Source: Aristolochia californica
Taxonomy: Eukaryota > Streptophyta > Magnoliopsida > Piperales > Aristolochiaceae
Assembly: GCA_029961685.1 (NCBI GenBank)
Contig: JARWKL010000001.1
Location: 53,160,062-53,224,061, forward strand
Length of the DNA: 64,000 nucleotides
Direction of reading: 5' to 3'
The notes under the pieces were generated by a model. The model did no database searches. It was not told where the DNA came from and worked only from the letters and a program-made list of their open reading frames with translations. Each line of letters starts with the position of its first letter. Position 1 is the stretch's first letter. The position numbers and the translations under genes were made by a program. Shown piece by piece: positions 33,045 to 43,898 of this stretch.

Positions 33045-33716
33045 CTATGTAAATAATAAAAGCCAAAAGACACAGACAAGGATAAAAGGACAAGTTAGTT
33101 CCAACATGGAGAATTAAATAGTTTGGACCTATAATTACAATAGAAACCAAAAGGGTTGATAACATTTCCTGAAACAAGACAAACCTTACAAGCATTAAGA
33201 CCACATTTCTTTATAAGCATTTCAAGAAGCAGCTTGACCTAATTTGAAAAGACATTGGATGTAGCTGTTTAAAAGTGAATTATCTCAAAAGTTGACAAGT
33301 TCTTACCTATTGGACAAGTTCTACAAACAAATCTGGAGGACCCATCCAAGTTTTTGATTGATTATTTCTAGATGGGAAGATCAAATCTTGAACCTACATG
33401 AAACGAGGAAAAATAAACCTTAATGCATTCAACTAAGTACTCTATATATTGAAATGAAACAAAAAATACAATGGATACGATATAATTATTACCAGTTTTT
33501 ACACGAATGGTGAATCATCAGGAAACTCAACCACTGACGTGCCCTCATCTTCAAACGAGGGTTACCAAATGGGCACTAACCACAACTTCCACCCACTAAG
33601 AATGGCTACAAAATATAAAATTTTAAAATGACTGATTAATACATATAGAATACCACAATATAAACGACAGTTATCAATAGTAATACTTAAATTTCATGAG
33701 TAATGTAAATGTTCAC
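33045..33716 (-). other. MULE interior between HDAC fragments and transposase
   Basis: A minus-strand segment near 33499-33580 reads FEDEGTSVVEFPDDSPFV before a stop and may be a terminal transposase exon. Another near 33330-33400 (KTWMGPPDLFVELVQ) is open but unidentified. Otherwise nothing assigned. Confidence 0.35.
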
Positions 33717-36351
33717 CTTGGATTGCTACTTCCTGAAGTGTTTATGGGGCGAGTGTTAACTGGCGGGTTTCGACATTTTCTAGAGTTATGCCCCGATTGT
33801 TTACATGTACCACAAAAATAGGTACCACGTTCTCCTTTATCCATTTCTGTACGTATACGAACTGAACGTGGACGACCTGGTTACTTCCTTGCAATTGGTG
33901 GAACAACTCGAACACCCGTATTAGGCCAATAAAGTTTATCTTTATGAGGATAGAATCCAATTGCATATGTTCCTCTATATGTCTCTGTTGTATACCAACG
34001 ACTACACAATTGATTTAAATCATAATTGATTTTTGCACACACTGCAATGACATGGGTACAAGGAATTTGTTCCATTTGAAAATGGTTGCACGTACATGTC
34101 ATATTCACCAAATCAACCTGATACAACCTTTCATCAGCCATAGAAATTTCATACATATTATTTGTATACTGATGTACACGACATGCTCTTGCTTTATCCC
34201 TCTCATTTTTCAGAGAAACATCAACAGAGGGAGTACAAAATGATGTCATCTTTCTTGCAAATTCATGTCTTTCCACAAAATATTTATTCAATCTATGAAA
34301 AGTTGCTGCCACCAATGCTTGAATTGGAAGCCTTCTAACACCTCTTAGAACATTATTAAAGCTCTCTGACATATTGGTGGTCAACACACCAAAGCGAACA
34401 TTGCCATCGTGTGCCAATGACCAAAACTCAGGTCTCAATGGTCCTTCTATCAATAATTCTTTTGCTCTCTCACTTTTTTGCTCAATCAACTCCATCATAC
34501 AATCAAATTCAATAATATTTGTCTTCCTTGCTGCAGACCATATGAGAGCATTCAATTTATCATTTTTGAACGTCTTCTTGAAATTGGCAACTAAATGATG
34601 CACACAAAAACGTTGAAAACATTCTGAAGGTAAAAAATTTCTCTGGACCGCCCTTAATAAACCCTTTTGACGATCTGAGATCAGAGTAAATGGTTTTTTT
34701 CCTTTAATAACAAAACGATCTAGACAAGCTAAAAACCATTCCCAACTTTTTTGATTTTTTGATTCAACAATAGCAAAAGCTAGAGGAAAAAGACCATTGT
34801 TCCCATCAAGAGTAGTAGCAATTAACAGACAATGAGGATACTTCCCATATAAATGTGTTCCATCAACACTAATAAGGGGTCTACAGTATTGGAATCCAGC
34901 AATGGATGGCCCAAATGCCCAAAAAACACACTTAAACATCCTTTCATGGCCAAATTCTTCACAACACAGTATAAATTCATTAGCTGGATTTGCCTCTTTT
35001 ATTGCATCTAAAAACCTTGGCAAAAGATTATATGATTCATCCCAATCACCATCAATTGCTTTTATAGCCTTACATTTTGCTCTCCATGCTTTCGCATACC
35101 GGACAGAGATATGATACTTATCTTTCATGATCTGCTGTATATCATTATGACTCAAGGTAAAATTCATCCTCACTGTTGGCATAATGACTTTACAAATGAA
35201 AGATGATGTACACACTGGATTATCTTCACGAATAATACTATTAACACAAGTGTGATCTCCACCATACTTTCTTATCTTAAATTGACAAATCCTTTGATCA
35301 CATGATGCAGACATCCATCTTCTCCACATTCAATTTTATAATCACAACTGCTAGACATTAATGTCTTATACTTAACATGTCTTTCAATCGAGTATTTTTT
35401 CAAAAAATCTACCATTTGGGACTTATCCTCAAATATTTGACCCACGCTGATATTATTTGATGTTGAGTCTAAAACATTTATTATTCTAGAATCATCTTTG
35501 ATACATCTAGTATTAACCTCCCAGACATCTTCATATATATCCGGGTACCCAATTGAATCTGTTGTTTCAACTCTATTTCTATGAACCCCGGCTTCGAATA
35601 TCTCATCCCCATCCCCTTCACTATCTTCTGAACCAATATCATAATCACTAAAACTATCACTATCATCATCATTAACCACCCTGAATAAACACAACAATAA
35701 ACATAAAAATCTGAGTAGGGATAACATAAATATCACACATTTAACAATGAAAGGGTAAAAAACTTACAAGGGAGATGACGTTCCACACTCAGACAATGAT
35801 GCAATAGACAAGGGGTTCAAAAACCCCACTTCACGCCATTGTGTATTAAACCTATATAAATAATAGTTTGTACTTAAAAACAAGTCATGTAAACTTAACT
35901 ATTCATATCATAAATATACGAACATAAATACTTACTCCTGTGTACGTGGTAATTCTTGTTCTTGGGGACAAGATGTTTCACCAATAAAGTTTCGATTCCT
36001 CGTACCTTCCCTTCCATGGGCCCTTTGTCTTAGGACCTTTTCTAAGAAAATCTCAACCATAGATCGATTACTTGAAGCCATCTCAAATAATTCAATCAAA
36101 TCATTATCATTTTCCACCTTTGAGATAACAAAAACCCCATCAGAAAATGAAATTTTGGCCTTAATAGACATTTGATGAGTATCACCATCCCACCCCGTGA
36201 ATTTGTACATCATTACTAAGAATTCACTAAACTTAGGCGAAACTGCAATCCTTTTCATTTGTGATTCACCTCCATCATAACTATCAAAATATACAGACCT
36301 CTCCTTCAATTTTCCATTGTATCGACAGAAGAACCCAACAACTGACGCCAT
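33717..36351 (-). pseudogene. mudrA-type MULE transposase, broken
   Basis: Minus-strand exons: 35936-36351 (PB1-like N-terminal domain, start MASVVGFF), 35768-35851, then 33717-35680, with canonical borders. The last exon has an acidic stretch, a MuDR DNA-binding domain (FLKKYSIERHVKYKTL to FKIRKYGGDHTC), the MULE DDE core (SVDGTHLYGKY, LISDRQKGLLRAV, CVHHLVANF), a SWIM zinc finger (CTCNHFQMEQIPCTHV) and a zinc knuckle (CGTCKQSGHNSRKC). Two lesions: a frame change near 35315 between ECGEDGC and the ASCDQRICQFKI segment, and a TAA at 33881-33883 just before PGRPRSVRIR and the zinc knuckle. It binds TIRs and cuts DNA in intact relatives. This copy should not make a full protein unless the lesions are assembly errors. 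Confidence 0.9.
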
Positions 36352-36419
36352 ATTATTTATAAAAACCATACATTAGTAAGAGTTTATTTATGTAAAAAAT
36401 TATCTAAGTTTTAATTTTT

Positions 36420-38170
36420 ATGATTAGTCCTAGCAATGCAAAAACACACCTAAGTCCAAATTCACCGAACACCCTTGGTAGAGCCCCATATGACTTCGTA
36501 GTCACTACGAACCGTACCTAGTCAGTGATGGGCGTCGGGCTTCGTTGGCTAATGGATGCCCAAGTAGGCAACTCAGCCTAGTTTGAACTGGACCCAACCT
36601 ACTCTTAATCAGATTCTCTACCCATCCCTAGGGACACATGGAAACTAAATAAAACATAGACAAAAAAAATACCATGTGGTGGTTATGTATAACACCCGAA
36701 TCTCCTCACCACATGGCAAAATCATTCCATAACACTTCAAAATTATTCAACAACATTCTACAACATTTAAAAATCAATCGAACTAATTTTATAACAGATG
36801 ACTAGTCCTAACAATGCAAAAACACACCTAAGTCCAAATTCACCGAACACCCCTGGTAGAGCCCCATATGACTTCGCAGTCACTACGAATCGTACCTCGT
36901 CAGTGATGGGGGTCGGGCTTCGTTGGCTAATGGATGCCCATGCAGGCAACTCAGCCTAGTTTGAACTGGACCCAACCTACTCTTAATCAGATTCTCTACC
37001 CATCCCTAGGGACACATGGAAACTCAATAAAACATAGACAAAAAAAATACCATGCGGTGGTTATGTATAACACCCGAATCTCCTCACCACATGGCAAAAT
37101 CATTCCATAACACTTCAAAATTATTCAACAACATTCTACAACATTTAAAAATCAATCGAACTAATTCTATAAAAGATGACTAGTCCTAACAATGCAAAAA
37201 CACACCTAAGTCCAAATTCATCGAACACCCATGGTAGAGCCCCATATGACTTCGTAGTCACTACGAACCGTACCTCGTCAGTGATGGGGGTCGGGCTTCG
37301 TTGGCTAATGGACGCCCATGCAGGCAACTAAGCCTAGTTTGAACTAGACCCAACCTACTCTTAATCAGATTCTCTACCCATCCCTAGGGACACATGGAAA
37401 CTAAATAAAACATAGACAAAAAAAATATCATGTGGTGGTTATGTATAACACCCGAATCTCCTCACCACATGGCAAAATCATTCCATAACACTTCAAAATT
37501 ATTCAACAACATTCTACAACATTTAAAAATCAATCAAACTAATTCTATAACAGATGACTAGTCCTAACAATGCAAAAAGACACCTAAGTCCAAATTCACC
37601 GAACACCCCTGGTAGAGCCCCATATGACTTCGCAGTCACTACGAACCGTACCTCGTCAGTGATGGGGGTCGGGCTTCGTTGGCTAATGGATGTCCATGCA
37701 GGCAACTCAGCCTAGTTTGAACTGGACCCAACTTACTCTTAATCAGATTTTCTACCCATCCCTAGGGACACATGGAAACTCAATAAAACATAGACAAAAA
37801 AAATACCATGTGGTGGTTATGTATAACACCCGAATCTCCTCACCACATGGCAAAATTATTCCATAATACTTCAAAATTATTCAACAACATTCTACAACAT
37901 TTAAAAATCAATCGAACTAATTCTATAACAGATGACTAGTCCTAACAATGCAAAAACACACCTAAGTTCAAATTCACCGAACACCCCTGGTAGAGCCCCA
38001 TATGACTTCGCAGTCACTACGAACCGTACCTCGTCAGTGATGGGGGTCGGGCTTCGTTGGCTAATGGACGCCCGTGTAGGCAACTCAGCCTAGTTTGAAC
38101 TGGACCCAACCTACTCTTACTTAGATTCTCTACCCATCCCTAGGAACACATGGAAACTCAATAAAACATA
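36420..38170. repeat. 378-bp tandem satellite inside the MULE (about 4.6 units)
   Basis: Units start with GATGACTAGTCCTAACAATG at about 36798, 37176, 37554 and 37932, with a leading variant at about 36420. A partial fifth unit ends near 38170. Differences between units are few. A degenerate further unit occupies 38180-38360. The repeat length is a multiple of three, so each unit shows the same 60-codon open frame, which has no known homology and is not called. Confidence 0.95.
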
Positions 38171-39189
38171 GACAACCCACTTTCCATTACCCAACCTATT
38201 ATTAATCAGAATTTGTACCCATCCTAGTAACTAGGGCAAACATAATAAAAAAAAAAAAAAAAAAAAAACCCATGTGGTGGATATTTATAACACCCAAAGC
38301 TCCTCACCACATGGTATGATCATTCCATGGCACTTCAAATTTATTTAACAACAACTAGCAACTAAAAATCCTGCAAATCTTATCTCAATAGAGTAAAATG
38401 CAACTTCATAAATCAGAAAATTAAACAAAATTAACTAAAATTAAACTAGCAACTTCAAAAAATACAAAAAATGATACAGAAAATCTATAAACTAAAATTA
38501 AACTTTACAATAATTTTAATTTATCTGCAATTGACAGAAATTTCATTATTATAAAATCAGAAATTAAACAATAAATCACAAAAAAATACTGTAATTAAAC
38601 ACCTAAATTCAAATCAACATTATAATTAAACACAGTAATTAGATTCAATTAAAAAATGCCCCAAAAAATCACCCTGAATCGGCTTCTGAAATTCAAATTG
38701 GGGTCTTCGGTTTCGAGAGAAGGGGCGGCGAGAGAGTGAAATAATAGGGTATTAAGAGAGGGGACGCAGAGAGGAAGTTATAGGGTTCGGTTTTGAGAGA
38801 GGGGGCGACGAAGAGATGAAATGATAGTTTTCGGTTTTGAGAGAGGGGGCAACGAAGAGATAGAAATGATAGTTTTCGGTTTTGAGAGAGGGGTGGCAAG
38901 AGGATGAACAGAGTGGAACGGAGAAGAAGAATGAGAGTCTGGGTTGAGGCGAAAAGAGAGCGGTTGAGAGGGGGGCGTCGTCGAGGCCGAGGCAAAGCAG
39001 CAGCAGCAGGGGAGCGGCCAAGGTCGAGCGGCGGCAGCAGGGGAGCGACGAGACGAGAGGCGAGGAGACAGATCGCGGAAGAGTTTAGAATGAAAAATAT
39101 GTGAGGGCTGACATGGCGCGTGCTTACGTGGCCATTGATGACATGGTAAAAAAAATAATAATAAAAATGACATGGTAAGCTACGTGATA
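38171..39189. repeat. degenerate satellite tail, poly-A run and GA-rich minisatellite
   Basis: An A run of about 23 lies near 38247-38269. From 38700 to 38900 there are about four units of 45-50 bp built on TTTTCGGTTTTGAGAGAGGG. GC-rich text with CAGCAGCAGCAGGGGAGCG follows to about 39060. Transcription of the transposase probably starts to the left of this region, on the minus strand. Confidence 0.6.
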
Positions 39190-39354
39190 GATGATGTGTC
39201 AATAATGATGACGTGCGGACTCTGAATTTTCACTTTGATGATGGGATGATGTGTCAATAATGATGACGTGCGGACTCTGAATTTTCACTTTGATGATGGG
39301 ATGATGTGTCAATAATGATGACGTGCGGACTCTGAATTTTCACTTTGATGATGG
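39190..39354. repeat. 55-bp triplication abutting the right TIR
   Basis: Three exact-looking 55-bp units start at 39190, 39245 and 39300 (GATGATGTGTCAATAATGAT ...). The third overlaps the inner edge of the TIR. Confidence 0.95.
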
Positions 39355-39506
39355 GGTGACATGTAAGCAGTCAAAGCTTACGTGTCACCTTTGACTGTCC
39401 ACATATACAGTGGACCGGTCAAAGTTCGGTAGTTTTGTAAATATTTTGTGGTCTTCGTTATTATTATAAATAAATTATTTTAAATCAGTATTTTGGTAAA
39501 ATTCTC
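39347..39506 (-). repeat. MULE right terminal inverted repeat
   Basis: 160 bp, reverse complement of 29297-29456. Followed by target duplication TAGATTTTT at 39507-39515. Confidence 0.95.
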
Positions 39507-39556
39507 TAGATTTTTTAGTTTAGAATTTTCAATTTTGATTACAGCTCACGCCAACA

Positions 39557-40260
39557 TGGGGCGGGCGTCGTGACAGGCGATAGTAACGGGACGACGACGG
39601 GAGAGGGTTCGAAGCAACTGCTCTGACTAGGGTACGACGAGGCAAAGGCTAGGCAAAAGAGTCAACGTCGAGGCAAGGGCGAGGCAAAAGAGTCGACGGT
39701 AACGGGCGATGGTAGCGGGATAACAACGGGAGGCAAGGGCGAGGCAAAAGAGTCGACGGTAACGGGCGGTGGTAGCGGGATAACAACGGGAGAGGATCAA
39801 AGCAGCTGCTTGGCTGGGGTACGACGAAGAGAGGGCAAGGCTGTGGGAGTCAACGGTGACAGGCGGTAAGGGAAGCGATGTGCGGGGAGAGGGATTAGGA
39901 GCGGCGGTGTCAGAGTCGAGCGATGGGAGCAGAGCAACAGAAGCGCCAGGGGGAGGGGGAGGGGGAGGTAGGGTTGGCACGACGCCGGGCGGGCGACAGG
40001 ATGGTGGGGTCGACAGGGAGGTGGGTTTGGCACGACGCTGGGCGGGCGACACGAACGACAGGGACGAAAGTGATTTATCGGCAGGGAATTTTTTTTTTTT
40101 AAAATATCTCCGGCAAACTTATAAAAAAAGAGAGAAATTATCATTAATTAAATACACACTATTTATAAATTTACATAAAAAAATTAAAAGTATCTCTCTC
40201 TCGTTCAATCACTAGTTGTTTTTTATCACAATCTTTATCTGTATCATTGTTTTTATCGGC
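39557..40260 (-). mobile_element. right part of the tentative outer LTR element
   Basis: GC-rich interior with a 60-bp duplication (AGGCAAGGGCGAGGCAAAAG at about 39672 and 39732) is followed by an AT-rich, LTR-like end at 40100-40260. It pairs with 25936-26632. Proline-rich frames on the minus strand are compositional. Confidence 0.4.
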
Positions 40261-40514
40261 CTTCGATTAGGTGTAGCCTGTAAATGAGGAAAATTGGAAA
40301 AGCACAAAAAGCTTTTGTCTGTAATTACCACAACTAGCCTAGCCTGCGAATCTTACATGTGAAACGAGTTATAAGCAGAGTACAGAAATCGGCCTTGATC
40401 ATGTCGTGAACAAGGTGATCGCTTCCAACACTTGTGCTCTCTTCTCACTTGTTCAAACTTTGCTGGGAATATACAGCCTCTAATCAGCTATAGAGCATGT
40501 AATCCCACTTTTGA

Positions 40515-41647
40515 TCACCTCATCTTCCCGGCTTCCGATCGTCTCTTGGCGCAGTACTCGAAGAGGCTGCCGTCGAAGGCACGTCGGGCTGCTTCTTTGG
40601 ACAGGTATCCTTCTTCATCCTTCGCCAGAATGTACAGAACCCCCCACTCTAACTTGCTTGCAGTCCTATACATAATAAACCCATAAACACGAGTTCGTGT
40701 ACGAATATACGTTAAAACGAAGCTGCAAGGAGGATGTATAGTTTGCACTGGATACCACCCAAAAAAGTCCATCGCGTTTCGGTTCCCTTCCGTCATTTCC
40801 CACAACTCCCCCAGAGATAGCTTCTCTGGTTCTGTACGTGCATACTTGCTAAACATGTTCTCAAAGTTCGCCGGAACAAACCTGGTACAATCTAGTGTAT
40901 TCATTCATCAAGCCACTTTATTGCCACGATCCATTAAACCTAAAATCCTGCCTTACCTTCCCTCGGTGTCATAGGTGCCAGTGTCGCTTCCATGTTTGGA
41001 TTTGTGTATGTTGTGTATGTATATTGGGAAGAATGGGGAAGGTATCCAGCTCTGCAAATCATCAACAACATTCAGTCGCCTGAATTCATTCCATTTGTTT
41101 GCGTATTTGATTCCGACAAGGTTCTGAACTAACTTACAGGTAAAGTGGGATAACTCAAGGCTCCATTGATGATAACGGCCATGATCAGAGAAGCGATGGG
41201 GTTGAAACCGATAGCTCGCAACCCTCCACAACAACAAAAAAGAAAAGAAAAAAACCTTAATTATAATTTCAAAACAAGTCATTACTGATTATAAATCTTA
41301 CCGGCGTAAGTTTCCCAGGGGTAGACAATCCCATTATCGTCCTGGTCGAAGAAAGCTACATGCTGTTGAAGAACGCTAAAGTCGTCGTGCTTGTGACCTT
41401 GCGTGCCATTAGGATAATCACTGTCTGCCGCAACCAAAGCTCTGGGTAGATCTGATGGAAAAAAAAACAACACAGTGAAAAAATAACATAATTTTCCGAG
41501 GAGCAAACGACGGTGGCGTCACTTACAGGGCTTGGGAATGGAATCATCTAAATCGCTTCGGACCCTTCTTTCAAATGTCACGGGCGCCTGTCTGGCTACA
41601 GTTTCCATTGCAGGATCGTTGCCGTGAGCAAGCTTTGAATCTGCCAT
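40515..41647 (-). CDS. caleosin / peroxygenase (242 aa)
   Basis: Six exons, complement(join(40515..40665, 40756..40881, 40957..41051, 41138..41223, 41302..41451, 41527..41647)), all GT-AG, give 242 residues, the normal caleosin length. The EF-hand calcium loop is [12 protein letters not shown] (76-87). Residues 92-119 form the hydrophobic segment ([20 protein letters not shown]). The proline knot follows ([13 protein letters not shown], 116-128). The heme-coordinating His are in LQQH (His71) and KSKHGSD (His139). The C-terminal domain has [30 protein letters not shown] and SLFEYC. Caleosins sit on oil bodies or the ER and oxidise fatty acids using hydroperoxides (peroxygenase). An in-frame ATG four codons upstream (41659) is an alternative start. 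A shortened paralogue lies at 19917-20717. Confidence 0.93.
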
Positions 41648-41697
41648 TTTCCTTTTCATTTCTGCTCCTCAAAACAACTGAGGGACGAAGGCCACCA

Positions 41698-41798
41698 ACC
41701 ACTTTAAATAGCTCTGGTAGAGAAATGCCAGGGATGGCGTTACAGACTACAGGCATTGCTGCACGGACACTTGTTCTTGAGCATCAACATACGTGTGG
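41698..41798 (-). promoter_or_regulatory. caleosin core promoter elements
   Basis: On the minus strand, CTATTTAAAG (about 41703-41712) is TATA-like, about 55 bp before the ATG. ACGTGTGG on the plus strand at 41791-41798 contains an ACGTG core, typical of abscisic-acid response elements, and would suit a stress or seed caleosin. Positions are suggestive only. Confidence 0.4.
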
Positions 41799-41799
41799 C

Positions 41800-43640
41800 C
41801 TTGCATGTTGTCGATATCTGATCGCACCAAAAATTAGGCAGCTGTCCGGTTTTTGGTGTTGCCTGGTTGGTGAAAACGTGAAAGAGAAAAGAAGCTATTT
41901 TTCTAGTCAATGGGCTGGGTTTAAGAGAAGTGTAAAAGAAATATTTTTGTTTTTTCAAAATTCTATGAAAGGTTTTTTATGCACAAGAAACCGAAGAAAT
42001 TATCATTCTAGTTTGATCATCTTATTTGTTTATTATATTGCTTTTGTTTATTATTCACTGTAACTCATGTTAATGAAGCAATAGATTTTGCATTTGGGAC
42101 GTCCGCGGGGCCAGATTCTGATGAGTTGAGACTGTACTTGCGAGCATCCGACGAGAGATTGCAACTTGAAAGACAAAAGTGACAGGCATATTGAGCGGTG
42201 AGGTTAGATTCCGTCACGTCGAAATTGATTCAGGGCAAATTTTTTATAGAGAGTCGCAATTGACTGACAGGAATTATAGGTTTCTAAAATGAGAAAATGA
42301 AGAGAAGAACAGCATGAAAGGGTAACCGGAATTGCGGAGAAGAGAAAGATGGGTTATTTGAAGGCTGGCTTCAGTTATTTTAATGTTGACGAGGCGGCTT
42401 TTGAAGGAAAAAGTGAGAGAGGTAGAATAGGGAACTGCAAATGGAGAAAATGAAAAAAGAAAAGGAAGCGAAGGAAGACGAATATGGAAAATACGGAGGG
42501 AGTTTCTACAGAACCCTTTTCCAAGCAAAGACCCCAATCGGAAAAACACGATCCATAGAAAAGATTAATGATTAAGAGATAGATTTCCTTTACTTTCAAC
42601 TGTACGAATGTTTCTTTATGTAAAACCACACTGACGAAGATTTACCTCCTCTTCCGACGAGTGGCTGGAAGTGGCAAAAAGTGTCTTCAAAATAGAGATT
42701 GTTGTGGGCGGGTACAGGGTTGATTTTGTTTTCTTTTCTCATTTTAGGGTTTCTTTTCCTTTTGCATTTGATTTCTCGTGGTTTCCGGTTCATATGGAGT
42801 ATTATCAGCCGGCACATCCCTACTGGTAGTGTGATACAAGCTATCTTCCGAGGGTGAAGTAAGCAGACGGTAAGTCTGTACGAAGCAGGGGCATATAATT
42901 CTAAGAACAGTGAGTGATCGAAATAAAATAAGGAATCCCTTTAACCGAGTTGGTTGGGTCGTTCTGATATGGGATAGAGATCCTTCTGTTTGAGACCGGA
43001 GAGTCGCCCTCTCTCTCTGTCTTTCTCTCTTCCCTGACCCGCAAAAACGAGACTTCCGATGACGTAGGCTACAACCGCACAGAACAGTCTCACGGGTCCA
43101 GTCAATCTCCCATTGCGCGATTCACCAATTTCTCAACTTGTCAAGATAAATTGACCGAACATTTGAAACTTCAATTTTCAGTCTTGGTTTTCTACTTTCA
43201 CTCGACAAAGTTCAGTGACCAAATCTGAAGAAACGATATGAATCCAGGAAGAGAGCGATTCTGGGCTCATCATCCTCAACCACGATATGAATCCTCAAGG
43301 CAACTGGTTATGCTTTTTGCCCAGCTTTTCTCTCCATTTCTTTTCTCCGTTCGAATGGGATTGAATTCACTACTTTTCGTTTTCTCCATTTCATTTGTAT
43401 GGGAGATTCTTCTATGTTATCGTTGCAAGTTCTAACGTTGCCCTCAGATCTGAAAATCCGCGATCCAAATCGATGTTCCAATTGCAATAAAAAAAGTGTA
43501 TTTTTTTAACCTTTTCGATTATTGTTCTTTCTCGCTGTCTCATTGATTCATTCATGGTGAAAACCGAATTGGAAAGTGCCGCGTAAAATAGCGTTTTTAT
43601 CGGAAAACAGCAAATAACTCAATTTTGCGGCAAAAGAGCG
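41800..43640. other. intergenic space between the divergent caleosin and MYB-CC genes
   Basis: No transposon end or gene recognised. CT-rich tracts occur at 43008-43030. Open frames on both strands lack family motifs. Confidence 0.4.
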
Positions 43641-43898
43641 TCGGTATGACCAGGACTGTGGGGCCTCGTACTTTTCTCCCCGTGCTGCGCATTACAACAC
43701 GCGACTGACCCACACTCGCCCTCTCTCGGCCGTCTCTTGCTTTCGTCGACGCTGCGATGGAATTCCGAACCCCACTCGTGTTGGAATCTTTTTGTTGTAT
43801 TCGTCTCCCTCTCGCCGCGGAGAAGCCCCTAAGAGTACACGATTTTAAACCGTAATCGCTTACTTGCTGCTCCTGCTCTGCGATTTCACCCGCTCCTG
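43641..43898 (+). other. probable non-coding leader exon of the MYB-CC gene
   Basis: GC-richer sequence ends in CGCTCCTG followed by the donor GTAAGC at 43899. The next acceptor (TATTCTGCAG) is at 45361, 75 bp before the start codon. The 5' limit of the exon is not visible. Confidence 0.45.

Larger units (their letters stand above)
29297..39506 (-). mobile_element. Mutator-like element (MULE), 10.2 kb, with captured host gene fragments
   Basis: Terminal inverted repeats of about 160 bp (29297-29456 and 39347-39506) align almost without gaps: GGGAATTTTACCAAAATAC on the left and GAGAATTTTACCAAAATAC on the reversed right. A perfect 9-bp target duplication TAGATTTTT flanks them (29288-29296 and 39507-39515), the MULE hallmark. 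Order inside: AT-rich tandem array, serine carboxypeptidase-like fragment, HDA2-like histone deacetylase fragments, mudrA-type transposase pseudogene, 378-bp satellite, GA-rich minisatellite, 55-bp triplication. The gene-derived pieces all read on the minus strand. It inserted in the LTR of the 26633-39556 element. The transposase has a frameshift and a nonsense codon, so this copy is not autonomous now. Confidence 0.95.
26633..39556 (-). mobile_element. Copia-type non-autonomous LTR element, split by a Mutator-like insertion
   Basis: The left LTR 26633-26887 (TGTTGAAC...GCCAACA) is followed by the reversed polypurine tract CTCCCCCTCAAGTTGG. The right LTR begins at 29144, with a second start at 29204, is interrupted at 29297-39506 and ends GCCAACA at 39556. 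The target duplication TGGGG is perfect (26628-26632 and 39557-39561). A reversed primer site GCTCTGATACCA lies at 29132-29143. The interior (26888-29131) has no pol gene and consists of GC-richer tandem motifs. Minus polarity follows from the order of tract and primer site. Confidence 0.88.

Noticed and set aside
36767..38083. Four identical-looking 60-codon frames every 378 bp
   Set aside because: They follow from the satellite period being a multiple of three. No homology or start context supports a gene.
36420..38170. Possible CRISPR-like array
   Set aside because: Units are 378 bp and wholly repeated with no unique spacers, in a plant nuclear context.
38693..39202. 169-codon Pro/Leu-rich minus-strand frame
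   Set aside because: Covers GA-rich minisatellite units inside the MULE. No conserved domain.
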